Shown here: piece after piece, positions 17,778 through 26,636 of the stretch
How the letters are laid out: the number at the start of each line of letters is the position of its first letter
Numbering within the stretch: the first letter of the stretch is position 1
Source of the DNA: Rhodobacteraceae bacterium LMO-JJ12
GTDB lineage: Bacteria; Pseudomonadota; Alphaproteobacteria; Rhodobacterales; Rhodobacteraceae
Reading direction: 5' to 3'
Length of the DNA stretch: 64,000 bases
Assembly (NCBI GenBank): GCA_021555075.1
Contig: JAKGBX010000002.1
Span: 367,001 to 431,000, forward strand
The notes under the pieces: model-generated
Databases searched by the model: none
What the model was told of the DNA's origin: nothing
The model's input: only the letters and a program-made list of their open reading frames with translations
Translations under genes and position numbers: made by a program

Positions 17778-18626
17778 TCAGCCGACAGATTCCAGGAACT
17801 TGGCGAGTTCGCCGTCATGCATGTTATGCGAGAGTTCCGGTTTCGGAAATTGCCCCCCGCTTGCGGCCTTGAAATAGGCTGCATACGCTTTTTCCATTTC
17901 CCCCCAAACATCCCCGAAAACCTCGCGTTTCGGCGGAATCGGGAAGACGGAACACCCGATGATGTCGCTGGAGACGTGGAAGATACCGTGAGCATGTGGT
18001 CCCGAACCAAGGCTGGCAACTGCAATGGGTAGGTTCTCGTAGCAGTATTTGGTCAACTCAACCGAAGTATGCTCAAAAAGGGCGGCAAAGATTCCTGCGT
18101 CAATCGAAGCGTGTACCAGTTCCAAAATTGCTTTTGCCTCTTCTGCAGTCCGACCGGCAGGGGTGTGACCGGAATTCATCACGGCCCTTTCGCCTTGCAC
18201 GCCAAAATGCCCGACAACGGGTATACCTGCGGCTACGATGGCACGGATGTGTTCGACAGTGCCAAGTGAGGGTTCGATATGTACTCCATCCGCGCCGAGC
18301 TTCACTACTTTCGCGGCGTTGCGCACGGATTGCTCGATTGAAATGCTGGCCGTAGTGTTTGGCATGTTACAAATGATGAACGGCGAGGATGCCCCCCGAA
18401 GGACGCCTTCCAGCATGTAAAGCTGTTCTTCAAAATCTACGGTCGCCATAGATTTGTGTCCCATTAAGCCCATGGGCCCCGGACTGCCGCAGCACAGAAG
18501 GTCCATTCCGAGTTCTTCTGCCATAATGGCGCTTGGCGTGTCATGACACTCCATGCCGATGATACGTTCGCCCTTCTGAACCTTTTCTCCGAGGTGCTTG
18601 AGACGCGTTTTTCTACGTTTAGCCAT
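17778..18626 (-). CDS. PanB-like (ketopantoate hydroxymethyltransferase fold) enzyme, divergent
   Basis: The 282-aa protein aligns by eye with PanB/ICL-type TIM barrels. It has the opening GERIIGMECHDTPSA, the loop CCGSPGPMGLMGHKSMATVDFEEQ, IICNMPN, VHIEPS, VVGHFGV and the late FEHTSVELTKYC. In true PanB the Mg ligands are aspartates in GDSLG and ADLPF, and a catalytic lysine precedes the E of KxE. Here these positions read G, N and H. The enzyme probably does not make ketopantoate; a related lyase or aldol-type reaction is possible. It is the first gene of an operon with a methyltransferase and a GlxA-family regulator. The start follows a GGAAG. Confidence 0.7.
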   Translation of the reverse strand: MAKRRKTRLKHLGEKVQKGERIIGMECHDTPSAIMAEELGMDLLCCGSPGPMGLMGHKSMATVDFEEQLYMLEGVLRGASSPFIICNMPNTTASISIEQSVRNAAKVVKLGADGVHIEPSLGTVEHIRAIVAAGIPVVGHFGVQGERAVMNSGHTPAGRTAEEAKAILELVHASIDAGIFAALFEHTSVELTKYCYENLPIAVASLGSGPHAHGIFHVSSDIIGCSVFPIPPKREVFGDVWGEMEKAYAAYFKAASGGQFPKPELSHNMHDGELAKFLESVG

Positions 18627-19290
18627 GTCTTCCTCCCAAAAAACTGTTGAGTGCGACCTCCCGCCGCACCCTCACTATCTGACAGTTATGTTAGATAAGC
18701 AATAAAAAAGAACTTGCTTATACTGGGCGTTTCTTCCAGTTATCTGATTTACTAGTAAATTTCTGGAACGAAAGCCCTGCAGTTCAGGCCGATGCCCGAA
18801 ATCTACACAATCTGTGAATTTGATGCCTGATCTTTGCTGCGCCATGTATAATTGACCGGTTCTTTTGCAGCGAAGCAGCAACTCACTTCTCGCTCACGCA
18901 ACAGTTTCCACGCCGCAAGAGCGCGCAGCACACCATGCAAATTTACAGTATGGGCTCCAAGCAGTCGTTCTCTGCGAGTTGCAGCAGGTCACGAACGTCT
19001 GGATTACTCAAGCGGGCCAGCGGATCTGACATGAAGGTCAATTTGACTGCTTTTCACAACACGGCGCCGGACGCTGCTTCACACCGCAAAAAAGTTCCGG
19101 TTTCATGAACAGGGACGGTCAGGGTCAGACCCGAGATGCCCGAACCCAGATCGAGTCAAACAAACAGAACGAGCAGAGTTTCATTGAGCGCAAAACCATC
19201 GCAGGCAAAAGATGACCCATCATGGGCCCGCTCGCGCGCCACAGCAACCGAGCTTCGCGCGGACGGTCATGCCGCCGTGAGCGCCTTCCT
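18627..19290. other. Intergenic region with no convincing gene
   Basis: These 664 bases should hold the promoter of the PanB-like operon at the 18.65-18.75 kb end, which is AT-rich. A 29-codon minus-strand frame (19032-18943, MSDPLARLSNPDVRDLLQLA...) has protein-like composition and could be the end of a lost gene. I cannot assign it. No repeats, hairpins or IS ends were seen. Confidence 0.4.
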
Positions 19291-19854
19291 TCACCCGGCG
19301 GGCGTCTGACCCTTTGAGATCGTCTTCCACAGATGCGTGTAACGATACTTGCGCCGCATCTCGTCGGTCATTTCCGTGACGCGAACATGCTTCTTGATCC
19401 CGGCCCCTTCCAGTATCCGGTTCATGAAATTGTAGAGGGATGTCACAGAGATGATGTCGAACAAACCCTCTTCCGAGAATCCAGCGTCATAGATCGCCTG
19501 AGCGTCTGACATGCCCACACCCGCAGGATCGACGGTCAGCCGACGCGCATAGGCCAGCACCGGAAGCATCCGTTCGGGAATGCCTGGGTGGTCCAGATCG
19601 ACCTGCACATTGCCGAACACCTCCTCCGGTATGCCCCAGGCCTTTGCATGATCCCGATGCGCCGAAAAACAGTAGTGGCACCCGTTGACGGAGGACACAT
19701 ATGCCGCGATCAATTCCCGATCTCCGACGGAGAGTTCGCTGTCATTGCGTAGGATTGCGTCGTGATACTCGAGCAGGGGAAGGATGCCTCGCTCGGGGAA
19801 TTTGCGAAACAATGCGAGGAGTTCAAGGTTCGGGATTGTGGGGAAATGTGACAA
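19291..19854 (-). CDS. AhpD-like carboxymuconolactone decarboxylase-family protein (YnjA-like)
   Basis: The 187-aa protein has the AhpD fold signature: helix with SVGDRELIAAYVSSVNGCHYCFSAHRDHAK, in which the Cx2C pair (CHYC) and following histidine match the redox centre of peroxidase-related enzymes. It likely reduces or buffers peroxide or another oxidant through these cysteines. E. coli ynjA, of the same family, lies beside ynjBCDEF, and here ynjF/B/C/D homologues follow on the other strand, which supports the YnjA comparison. Cytoplasmic; no signal. Confidence 0.82.
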   Translation of the reverse strand: MSHFPTIPNLELLALFRKFPERGILPLLEYHDAILRNDSELSVGDRELIAAYVSSVNGCHYCFSAHRDHAKAWGIPEEVFGNVQVDLDHPGIPERMLPVLAYARRLTVDPAGVGMSDAQAIYDAGFSEEGLFDIISVTSLYNFMNRILEGAGIKKHVRVTEMTDEMRRKYRYTHLWKTISKGQTPAG

Positions 19855-20101
19855 GGGTGCAGGCTCCTATTGCAACGTTTGCCCAATGGCTCAGGCAAAT
19901 TTCTGTCAGTGTAGCGTCCTTCGGATGCATTGCCATGTACCACCAACTGACGCTCAAGTGATCGGCGCTTCAAGAAAAATCTGTAACGTTTTCGGATTTC
20001 ATCCGTCCTCACGACAGGCTTGGGCAAGAAAAGGAACAGGTTCCTGTGGCACGAAACATTCCAACGCAATTCCTGCAACACGTGATCGCCAGCCAGCGCC
20101 G

Positions 20102-20458
20102 ATGAAAAAGTCCCTTCTTTCGGGCGCCCTGACAGTGGTGGCTCTCGTCCTCATTGTCGCCCTGGGTCACCAGAACATTGACCTCGAGACGCTCCGTATC
20201 TGGTTCGCCAATGCAGATACCTGGCGCGAGGAACGCCTTGTCACCCTCGCAGTTGCGTTCCTTGCCACCTATGTCATGGTGACGGCTTTGTCCTTGCCCT
20301 TTGCCGTGAACCTTTTAATGGGTCTGACGCCAATTCGCGTCGTCACCTTTTGCCTGATGTCGCAGTTGGGGATGTTGGCGGGCGAATGGCGGCGCGCACA
20401 TGCGAACTCGAGGGTGCTGGCTTTGGTGAAACGATTCCACGATTGGAGACGGGGATGA
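20102..20458 (+). pseudogene. TVP38/TMEM64 (DedA-like) membrane protein with a large internal deletion
   Basis: The frame begins with a TVP38-type N-terminus: a signal-like helix (MKKSLLSGALTVVALVLIVAL), an amphipathic spacer, then YVMVTALSLP. In intact relatives this is followed by a long glycine-rich membrane core. Here it jumps directly to FAVNLLMGLTPIRVVTFCLMSQLGMLAGE, which belongs to the C-terminal third of the family, and then loses homology (WRRAHANSRV...). About 90-100 residues including the core are missing. The frame ends overlapping the start of the CDP-alcohol phosphatidyltransferase gene (ATGA). Probably non-functional. Confidence 0.7.
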
Positions 20459-21069
20459 TTGATGCGGCGATCCTGCCGTTGCAGCGGCGCATCCTGACGC
20501 CGCCCGGCCGGTGGCTGGCCGAATGCGGTATCAGCGCCGACCAACTCACGCTTACAGGCTTTGCGCTGGGCGTGCTGGCTGTTCCGGCATTGGCTCATGG
20601 TGCTTTTGGTCTGGCGTTGACGTTGCTGGCGTTAAATCGTCTTGCCGATGGGCTGGACGGCACTGTTGCGCGTCTGACCGGAGCTACGGACCGCGGCGCG
20701 TTTTTGGACATTGCTCTCGACTTTGTCTTTTACGCGCTGTTTCCGCTGGGTTTTGCGCTGGCAAATCCAGCAGTGAACGCCTTGCCTGCTGCCGTGCTCA
20801 TTGCAGCGTTCGTGGGGACGGGGTCGTCCTTTCTGGCATTTGCTGCCATCGCGGCCAAGCGTGGAGAAAACGCTGCGGCTTTTCCGTCCAAGGGAATCTA
20901 TTACCTTGGGGGCCTGACAGAAGGGTTCGAGACCATCGCGATCTTCGTGGCGATGTGTCTGTTCCCACAGGTTTTCCCGATCCTTGCCTATGGCTACGCT
21001 GCCGCCTGCGCCTTGACCACGGTTCTGCGTTGGCGTCAGGGCTGGCAGGTCTTCTCGACACGGGAATGA
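20455..21069 (+). CDS. ynjF: CDP-alcohol phosphatidyltransferase (YnjF-like)
   Basis: The 204-aa integral membrane protein should transfer a phosphatidyl group from a CDP-lipid to an alcohol. The CDP-alcohol phosphotransferase signature D-x2-DG-x2-AR-x8-G-x3-D-x3-D is complete as DGLDGTVARLTGATDRGAFLDIALD (first and last parts at about 61-69 and 78-86). About five to six hydrophobic helices follow. The acceptor alcohol is unknown. The start at 20455 overlaps the stop of the TVP38 remnant. The next gene is ynjB-like, matching the E. coli ynj gene set although the order differs. Confidence 0.85.
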   Translation: MIDAAILPLQRRILTPPGRWLAECGISADQLTLTGFALGVLAVPALAHGAFGLALTLLALNRLADGLDGTVARLTGATDRGAFLDIALDFVFYALFPLGFALANPAVNALPAAVLIAAFVGTGSSFLAFAAIAAKRGENAAAFPSKGIYYLGGLTEGFETIAIFVAMCLFPQVFPILAYGYAAACALTTVLRWRQGWQVFSTRE

Positions 21070-21145
21070 TGAGCGATAAACTGTAACATAAACGCGGCGA
21101 TCCCAATCTTCCCCGAGGAGTTATTCGCCAAATACTGGAGATCAC

Positions 21146-22327
21146 ATGAAACTTCCTTTCCTCTTTGCTCTGACTTTGCTTGCAACTCCGGCCCTGGCCG
21201 ATTGGCAGCTGACCCTGGACGCCGCACGTGGCCAGACCGTTTATTGGAATGCCTGGGGTGGTGACGCGCGCACCAACGCTTTTATTGCCTGGGTCGGTGA
21301 TCAGACCGAGGCGAAGTTTGGGGTCAGTGTCGAACAAGCCAAGTTGAGCGATACGGCAGAGGCAGTGACGCGCGTGATTTCTGAAAAGACAGCCGGTCAG
21401 GATGAGGGCGGGAGCGTGGATCTGATATGGATCAACGGGCCAAACTTTCTGGCAATGAAGGAACAGGGGCTGCTGCACGGGCCGTTCGTGGCCGATCTGC
21501 CTAATGCAAAGTATCTGGATCTTGGGCCGACGTCGCCTGCGTCGGTGGATTTTACTGTTCCGGTGGAAGGTATGGAGAGCCCGTGGCGGCTGGCGCGGTT
21601 CGTTTTCAACTATGATTCCGCTCGCGTGGATGCCCCGCCGCGCAATATGGCGGATTTTGTGGACTGGGCGGCGGTTAATCCGGGGCGTATGACCCATCCT
21701 GATCCGTCGAATTTCATGGGGGCGACGTTTCTGAAACAAGCCTTGATCGAACTGACACCCGATGCGGGGGTATTGCAACAGCCCGTCACGGACGCGGCTT
21801 TTGACGCGGCAACCGCGCCGCTTTGGGACTGGTACGATGCACTACGCCCCAACCTGTGGCGCGGGGGCGAGACCTATCCGACGAACGAATCCGTGCAGCA
21901 GCAGTTGCTGAACGACGGGGAGGTCGACATTGCGATGACGTTTGATCCTGCCTCTGCCGCCGCCGCCATTGCGGACGGTCTCTTGCCCGAAAGTGTCCGC
22001 GTTTTCGTGCCCGAAAGCGGGAGTATCGGCAATATCAGCTTTGTTGCCATTCCCTATAATGCGGCCAATGCCGAAGGGGCGAAGGTTGTGGCGAACTTCC
22101 TGCTCGATCCGGCGACGCAGGCGCATATGCAGAATATCGAGGTTCTGGGGTCGTTCTCGGTGCTTGATCCAGCGCGGCTGAATGATGACGCCAAGGCGAA
22201 ATTCGCCGCCCTGCCGAGCGCCCCGGCGCTGCCGACTTTGGCAGAGCTTGGCCCGACACTTCTGGAACCTCATGCAAGTTGGATGACCCGGCTAACCGAG
22301 GAATGGGCGCGGCGTTACGTTAAATGA
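21146..22327 (+). CDS. ynjB: ABC transporter substrate-binding protein (YnjB family)
   Basis: The 393-aa periplasmic binding protein has an 18-residue signal peptide (MKLPFLFALTLLATPALA). The mature part reads as a YnjB-type extracellular solute-binding protein (QTVYWNAWGGDARTN opening, LIWINGPNF, PWRLARFVFNYDS). The start has a GGAG 8 bases upstream. It overlaps the permease gene by 4 bases. The substrate of the Ynj system is not established; thiamine-like or sulfur compounds have been suggested. No TPP riboswitch is visible upstream. Confidence 0.88.
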   Translation: MKLPFLFALTLLATPALADWQLTLDAARGQTVYWNAWGGDARTNAFIAWVGDQTEAKFGVSVEQAKLSDTAEAVTRVISEKTAGQDEGGSVDLIWINGPNFLAMKEQGLLHGPFVADLPNAKYLDLGPTSPASVDFTVPVEGMESPWRLARFVFNYDSARVDAPPRNMADFVDWAAVNPGRMTHPDPSNFMGATFLKQALIELTPDAGVLQQPVTDAAFDAATAPLWDWYDALRPNLWRGGETYPTNESVQQQLLNDGEVDIAMTFDPASAAAAIADGLLPESVRVFVPESGSIGNISFVAIPYNAANAEGAKVVANFLLDPATQAHMQNIEVLGSFSVLDPARLNDDAKAKFAALPSAPALPTLAELGPTLLEPHASWMTRLTEEWARRYVK

Positions 22328-24030
22328 GCCAGAACGGCCGTCTACTTCGCGCTGTTGTCTTGGGGGCGGTTGGGCTTGGCCTGATCGCGCCCATTGTTAT
22401 TGGTCTGTGGCAGACGGGGCGGGCCGCTTTTGGCATTCTGCCCGCGTTGGGGCAGAACATGTTTTCGCTTGAGCCTTGGGGTGAACTGCAAACCATGCCC
22501 GGGTTTGGCACCAGTCTGCGACTGACGTTGGTGACGGGCCTTGGCTCGACCGTGCTTTCACTGGTGTTGGCCACCGGGTTTTGCGCGGCGGTACACGCCC
22601 GGATGAACCCATCGGCAGGGGCGCGAATGCTGACACCGTTCTTGGCGATCCCACATGCGGCGATGGCGGTGGGGCTGGCCTTTGTTCTGGCCCCGTCGGG
22701 CTGGATCGCGCGGATGGTGGCGCCTCTTGCAGGGTGGGACCGCCCGCCCGATTTCTCAACCATCAATGATGGCTGGGGCTTGGCGCTGATGCTTGGGTTG
22801 ATGGTGAAGGAAGTGCCGTTCCTTTTGTTGGTGATCCTGTCGGTGCTAAGCCAGATTCCTGTGGCGGGCCATATGGCGGCGGGGCGCGCGCTCGGCTATG
22901 GCCGCGGAATTGTCTGGATCAAGATCATCATGCCGCAGGTCTGGCCTCTGATCCGGCTGCCGGTCTGGGTGGTGCTGGCCTATGCGCTGTCGGTTGTGGA
23001 TATGGCGATTATCCTTGGCCCGTCCAATCCGCCGACGCTGGCCGTGGCGGTCACACGCTGGTTCACTGATCCTGACCCGACGATGATCCTGCCAGCGTCG
23101 GCGGGGGCTATCTTGCAAGCGGTAGTCGTGGGTCTTGGGGTGGTTCTGCTGATGGTCATTGAGACGGCAGGCAAGAGGCTGGGCCGCTGGTGGATAAGAC
23201 GCGGTGGGCGCGGGTTGTCGGCGGAGCCGGGGCTTTGGGTGGCCAGCGCGGCGGTGATGGCGCTGATGGCGGCGGGTCTGCTTGCGATGGTTTCGCTTGT
23301 CGTCTGGTCGCTGGCGTGGCGTTGGTCGTTTCCGCAGATCCTGCCGGAAAGCTGGTCGCTCAAACCTTGGGGCGCTGCTCAGGATGGTTGGATGCGCGCT
23401 CTCATGAATACGCTGTTGTTGGCAGGTGCGACTGTGGGCTTGTCTCTGGCGTTGGCGATTGCCTGGCTTGAGGGTGAGGATCGCGCCAGTCGCACCCGTG
23501 CGCCCTGGGCCGAGGCGCTGATCTATCTACCGCTGCTGATTCCGCAGATCGGGTTTCTCTATGGCCTGAATGTGGGGTTTTTGCAGATCGGCCTTTCAGG
23601 CGGTATCTGGGCCGTGGTCTGGGCGCAGGCGCTGTTTGTGTTTCCCTATGTGATGATTGCGCTGTCGGACCCTTGGCGCGCCCTCGACCCGAGGATGATC
23701 CGTGCCGCTGCAGCGCTTGGAGCTGGGCCGGGACGTAGGCTATGGACGGTCAAGCTGCCCGTTCTTCTGCGCCCGATCCTGACCGCCACCGCCATCGGCG
23801 TGGCCGTTTCGGTGGCGCAATATCTGCCGACCCTTTTCATGGGCGCGGGCCGTGTTGCGACGCTGACCACCGAAGCGGTGACCCTTTCTTCGGGGTCTGA
23901 CCGCCGGGTAACCGGGGTTTATGCGACACTGCAGGCCGGGCTCCCCTTTGCGGCCTACCTTGCTGCATTCATCATTCCTGCAATGGTGCACCGCAACCGC
24001 CGCGCCTTATCTGGAGTCTCCACCACATGA
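22324..24030 (+). CDS. ynjC: ABC transporter permease, fused double-domain (YnjC family)
   Basis: At 568 aa it contains two MetI-type permease halves in one chain, about 12 transmembrane helices, as in YnjC and ThiP/FbpB-like permeases. The EAA-type loops are visible near residue 185-200 (AAGRALGYGRGIVWIKIIMPQ) and 458-475 (AAAALGAGPGRRLWTVKLP), the contact sites for the ATPase. ATGA-type overlaps join it to ynjB and to ynjD, so the three genes are translationally coupled. Confidence 0.9.
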   Translation: MSQNGRLLRAVVLGAVGLGLIAPIVIGLWQTGRAAFGILPALGQNMFSLEPWGELQTMPGFGTSLRLTLVTGLGSTVLSLVLATGFCAAVHARMNPSAGARMLTPFLAIPHAAMAVGLAFVLAPSGWIARMVAPLAGWDRPPDFSTINDGWGLALMLGLMVKEVPFLLLVILSVLSQIPVAGHMAAGRALGYGRGIVWIKIIMPQVWPLIRLPVWVVLAYALSVVDMAIILGPSNPPTLAVAVTRWFTDPDPTMILPASAGAILQAVVVGLGVVLLMVIETAGKRLGRWWIRRGGRGLSAEPGLWVASAAVMALMAAGLLAMVSLVVWSLAWRWSFPQILPESWSLKPWGAAQDGWMRALMNTLLLAGATVGLSLALAIAWLEGEDRASRTRAPWAEALIYLPLLIPQIGFLYGLNVGFLQIGLSGGIWAVVWAQALFVFPYVMIALSDPWRALDPRMIRAAAALGAGPGRRLWTVKLPVLLRPILTATAIGVAVSVAQYLPTLFMGAGRVATLTTEAVTLSSGSDRRVTGVYATLQAGLPFAAYLAAFIIPAMVHRNRRALSGVSTT

Positions 24031-24677
24031 GCCTTGATCTTGACGCGCTTTCCATCCGTTCGGCCAATGGCACTGCGCTGTTCCAGCCGTTAACGCTGCA
24101 TGTTCCTGCCGGCGGTGTCGTCACGGTCATGGGGCCGTCGGGTGTGGGGAAGTCGACGCTGCTTGACGCCATTGGTGGGCATCTCGGGCATGGGTTTCAC
24201 CTTTCGGGCACGGTGCACCTGAATGGGCGTGACATGACGGGCCTGCCCGCCGAAGCGCGGCGGATCGGGTTGATGTTTCAGGACTCGCTATTGTTTCCGC
24301 ATTTGTCGGTCGGTGACAATCTGGCTTTTGGTTTGCCTGCCGGTCTACGTGGGCGTGCCGCGCGCCGCGCGGCGGTGGAGGCTGCGCTGTCTCAGGCGGG
24401 GCTCACAGGGCTTTACGAACGCGACCCGGCCACGCTGTCGGGCGGGCAGCGTGCGCGCGCGGCGTTAATGCGCACTCTGCTGGCTGACCCTGCGGCGCTA
24501 CTTCTGGACGAACCCTTCTCGAAACTCGATAGCGGGCTGCGCGATGACATGCGGCGTTTCACTTTCGAGCATGTGAAATCCCGGGCCGTCCCAACCCTGA
24601 TGGTCACACATGACCCCGACGATGCCGCAGCCGCTGGCGGACCAGTGGTTGCATTGAAAGAGGTCATCGCGCCATGA
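24027..24677 (+). CDS. ynjD: ABC transporter ATP-binding protein (YnjD family)
   Basis: The 216-aa ATPase powers the YnjBC transporter. Walker A is GPSGVGKST (about 37-45), the Q-loop is MFQDSLLFPH, the signature is LSGGQRARAALMRTLL and Walker B is ALLLDEPFSKLD, with the switch histidine in VTHD. Short length with no regulatory C-terminal domain is normal for YnjD. Last gene of the ynjB-C-D unit. Confidence 0.92.
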   Translation: MSLDLDALSIRSANGTALFQPLTLHVPAGGVVTVMGPSGVGKSTLLDAIGGHLGHGFHLSGTVHLNGRDMTGLPAEARRIGLMFQDSLLFPHLSVGDNLAFGLPAGLRGRAARRAAVEAALSQAGLTGLYERDPATLSGGQRARAALMRTLLADPAALLLDEPFSKLDSGLRDDMRRFTFEHVKSRAVPTLMVTHDPDDAAAAGGPVVALKEVIAP

Positions 24678-24733
24678 GCGCTGACGCCGCTGCCGCAGTG
24701 ACTGGTTCCTGCATCATGATGGCTGTCTTCGCG

Positions 24734-25555
24734 CTACGTCAATGATCCGCCCACCTGCTTCGGGTCAGAGGCAGGGTCGACGGACCATTCCAGCATATGA
24801 GGATCGAACCCTTCGGCCAGATGTGGTTTGACGATCTGGAAATACGGCGACAGGTCAAAATCGCGTGGCGCAAACAGTGAGTGGTGGCGGATGTGCAGAA
24901 TTTCCCGCCTTGCGAAGTTCGATCCCTTCCGCGCTTTTACCGCCCGTGCATCAGGCAGGATCGGATAGCGGACCGATTGGAATGCCCGCGCAATCAGCGA
25001 TGAACAGATCGCCCGAGTCGGATCGCCTGATCCGAAGGCCAGCATGCGCCTGCGCCAGCGCACCGGAACAGGCGGCGTTGGAAAGAAATAGCGCAAGAGA
25101 TCGAAGATGTTGCGCAGATCATATTTCAGGCCAACGCGCAGGGTCATGAAATCGGTCACTGCCCGGCGCTCCGTGGGCGTCAGGCCGATGGGGCGGCAGA
25201 TCCGTGTGTTGAAACGTGCGTATTTCGACAACGGCGCTGATACGCAACCTTCGCCCAGATTGACTTCAATCAGCCGGTGAGGCTCGGCGTCGCCCGGCGT
25301 CGCTGGCAAACTGTCACCCACATACATCGCAGCATGCGACCATGTGGATTGGGTCAAATACTTGATGGCATTGGAAACCCGTTCCTGCCCCTCAACCAGC
25401 AACACGTCGCCGGGTTGCAGTGTGCGACACAGGGTCTCAAAATCCGAAGGTGTGAAGGGGGTATAGCCGACACTCGGGCGGTTCAGGTAATCGGCCAGTC
25501 GTCGGCCGATCTTGCTCAGGACTGAATCGCAGCGATTTCGTAGTGTGACGGACAT
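24734..25555 (-). CDS. YiiX-like permuted NlpC/P60 (papain-fold) hydrolase
   Basis: The 273-aa protein matches the YiiX/YebB-like permuted papain-fold hydrolases. The order of catalytic elements is circularly permuted: LQPGDVLLVEG then the histidine in TWSHAAMYVG (about 75), an acidic residue in RLIEVNLGEG, and the cysteine much later in RAICSSLIARAFQ (about 187). Family members hydrolyse lipid or peptide substrates. No signal peptide is obvious. It converges on ynjD. Confidence 0.78.
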   Translation of the reverse strand: MSVTLRNRCDSVLSKIGRRLADYLNRPSVGYTPFTPSDFETLCRTLQPGDVLLVEGQERVSNAIKYLTQSTWSHAAMYVGDSLPATPGDAEPHRLIEVNLGEGCVSAPLSKYARFNTRICRPIGLTPTERRAVTDFMTLRVGLKYDLRNIFDLLRYFFPTPPVPVRWRRRMLAFGSGDPTRAICSSLIARAFQSVRYPILPDARAVKARKGSNFARREILHIRHHSLFAPRDFDLSPYFQIVKPHLAEGFDPHMLEWSVDPASDPKQVGGSLT

Positions 25556-25615
25556 CCAGCGCCTCCATTTGATACGTCTTGGCCATGTAAAGAGGACTCC
25601 GGGTGCGGTGAAATG

Positions 25616-26605
25616 TTACAGACTGGCGCGGCAAATATCGCCTTCGCAAAGGATGGTGGGGATCGGGCGACCGCTCGCGCGTCTCAAGGAGAGGGCCAGC
25701 GCGACGCCGATGATGATCGCCAGCCAGCTTGGCAGTGCATGAGGTGAGAGGGCGGGCAGGCCGAACAGGATCAGCCCGTCGTTGCCCCCGGGGATCAGCG
25801 CAGCGCCCATTCCCATCATGACCCCAGCCATGCCGTGGCGCAAAGCGGCCATGAGACGGAGGCGGTGCAACCGGAACGATCCGCGCAACACAGCCGAACC
25901 GACCATTCCCAGAAGCGCGGCTCCTGAGACCAGCCACAATGACGTGCTGTTGACGCAGCCGGACAAGGGCGCTGCCTGCACTGTGCAGAGCAATGTCGAG
26001 GTAAAGGACCACGTTGATCCCAACGCCAATATTCCGAAATTTGCCATCGCGACCAACGTCACGGACAGGGATAAGGGCCACTGCGTGGCACGCAATTGCC
26101 CCCATCCTTCGGCGTGCAGACGCCGCAGGATGTGCAAGCCGTGCCACGCCATCCAGGGCCCGATGGCGACCAGGAACCAAGCCGGGGCGCCGGGCGCTTG
26201 GACTGGCGGCTGGTGCAGCGCGGGCCATAACAGATGCACGCCGAGCATCCCAAGAGGCCAGCCCGCCAGCGTGAACAGCATGGCGACATGCCCATCGGCC
26301 AATCGCACCAGCGTGGAAAAGCTGCACGCTCCGTTCGCCCCGGCTCCAAGACCGAAGATCAGGCCGCCCAGCACAGCGCTTGCACTCATCGGCCAGTGCC
26401 GCAGGGCAACGCCGTCACTCAGCGTGCCCGCAATCGCGGCGAAGCCGAATACCCACATCGAGGCCTTCAGGAACGACCACAAGATCCAGCCGCGGCCCGA
26501 AGTCATCACCTCTGCCACCGCTTTGACGGCGCATAGCCCGGCCCGATGCGCCGAAACCCCAAGGATCACGCCCATGAGCAGGGACAAGGGCAAGATGTGT
26601 GACAT
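25616..26605 (-). CDS. YeeE/YedE-family membrane transporter (sulfur-transport domain)
   Basis: The 329-aa polytopic membrane protein has the YeeE/YedE pattern: repeated glycine-rich helices (LGGLIFGLGAGANGACSFSTL and MAGVMMGMGAALIPGGNDGLIL) with a conserved cysteine, as in thiosulfate transporters. It starts 31 bases after the cytochrome P460 gene and is probably co-transcribed with it. Transport of thiosulfate or another reduced sulfur species is the family-based guess. Confidence 0.85.
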   Translation of the reverse strand: MSHILPLSLLMGVILGVSAHRAGLCAVKAVAEVMTSGRGWILWSFLKASMWVFGFAAIAGTLSDGVALRHWPMSASAVLGGLIFGLGAGANGACSFSTLVRLADGHVAMLFTLAGWPLGMLGVHLLWPALHQPPVQAPGAPAWFLVAIGPWMAWHGLHILRRLHAEGWGQLRATQWPLSLSVTLVAMANFGILALGSTWSFTSTLLCTVQAAPLSGCVNSTSLWLVSGAALLGMVGSAVLRGSFRLHRLRLMAALRHGMAGVMMGMGAALIPGGNDGLILFGLPALSPHALPSWLAIIIGVALALSLRRASGRPIPTILCEGDICRASL

Positions 26606-26636
26606 GGGACCTCGGCGCGGGCTGGCTCACTCTGGC

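Noticed and set aside
21083-21107. GTAAC upstream of ynjB as an ECF promoter
   Set aside because: Seventeen bases later the sequence is AAT rather than GTC.
21070-21145. Possible TPP riboswitch before ynjB
   Set aside because: The spacer is only 76 bases and lacks the CUGAGA and ACCUGA-type conserved segments.
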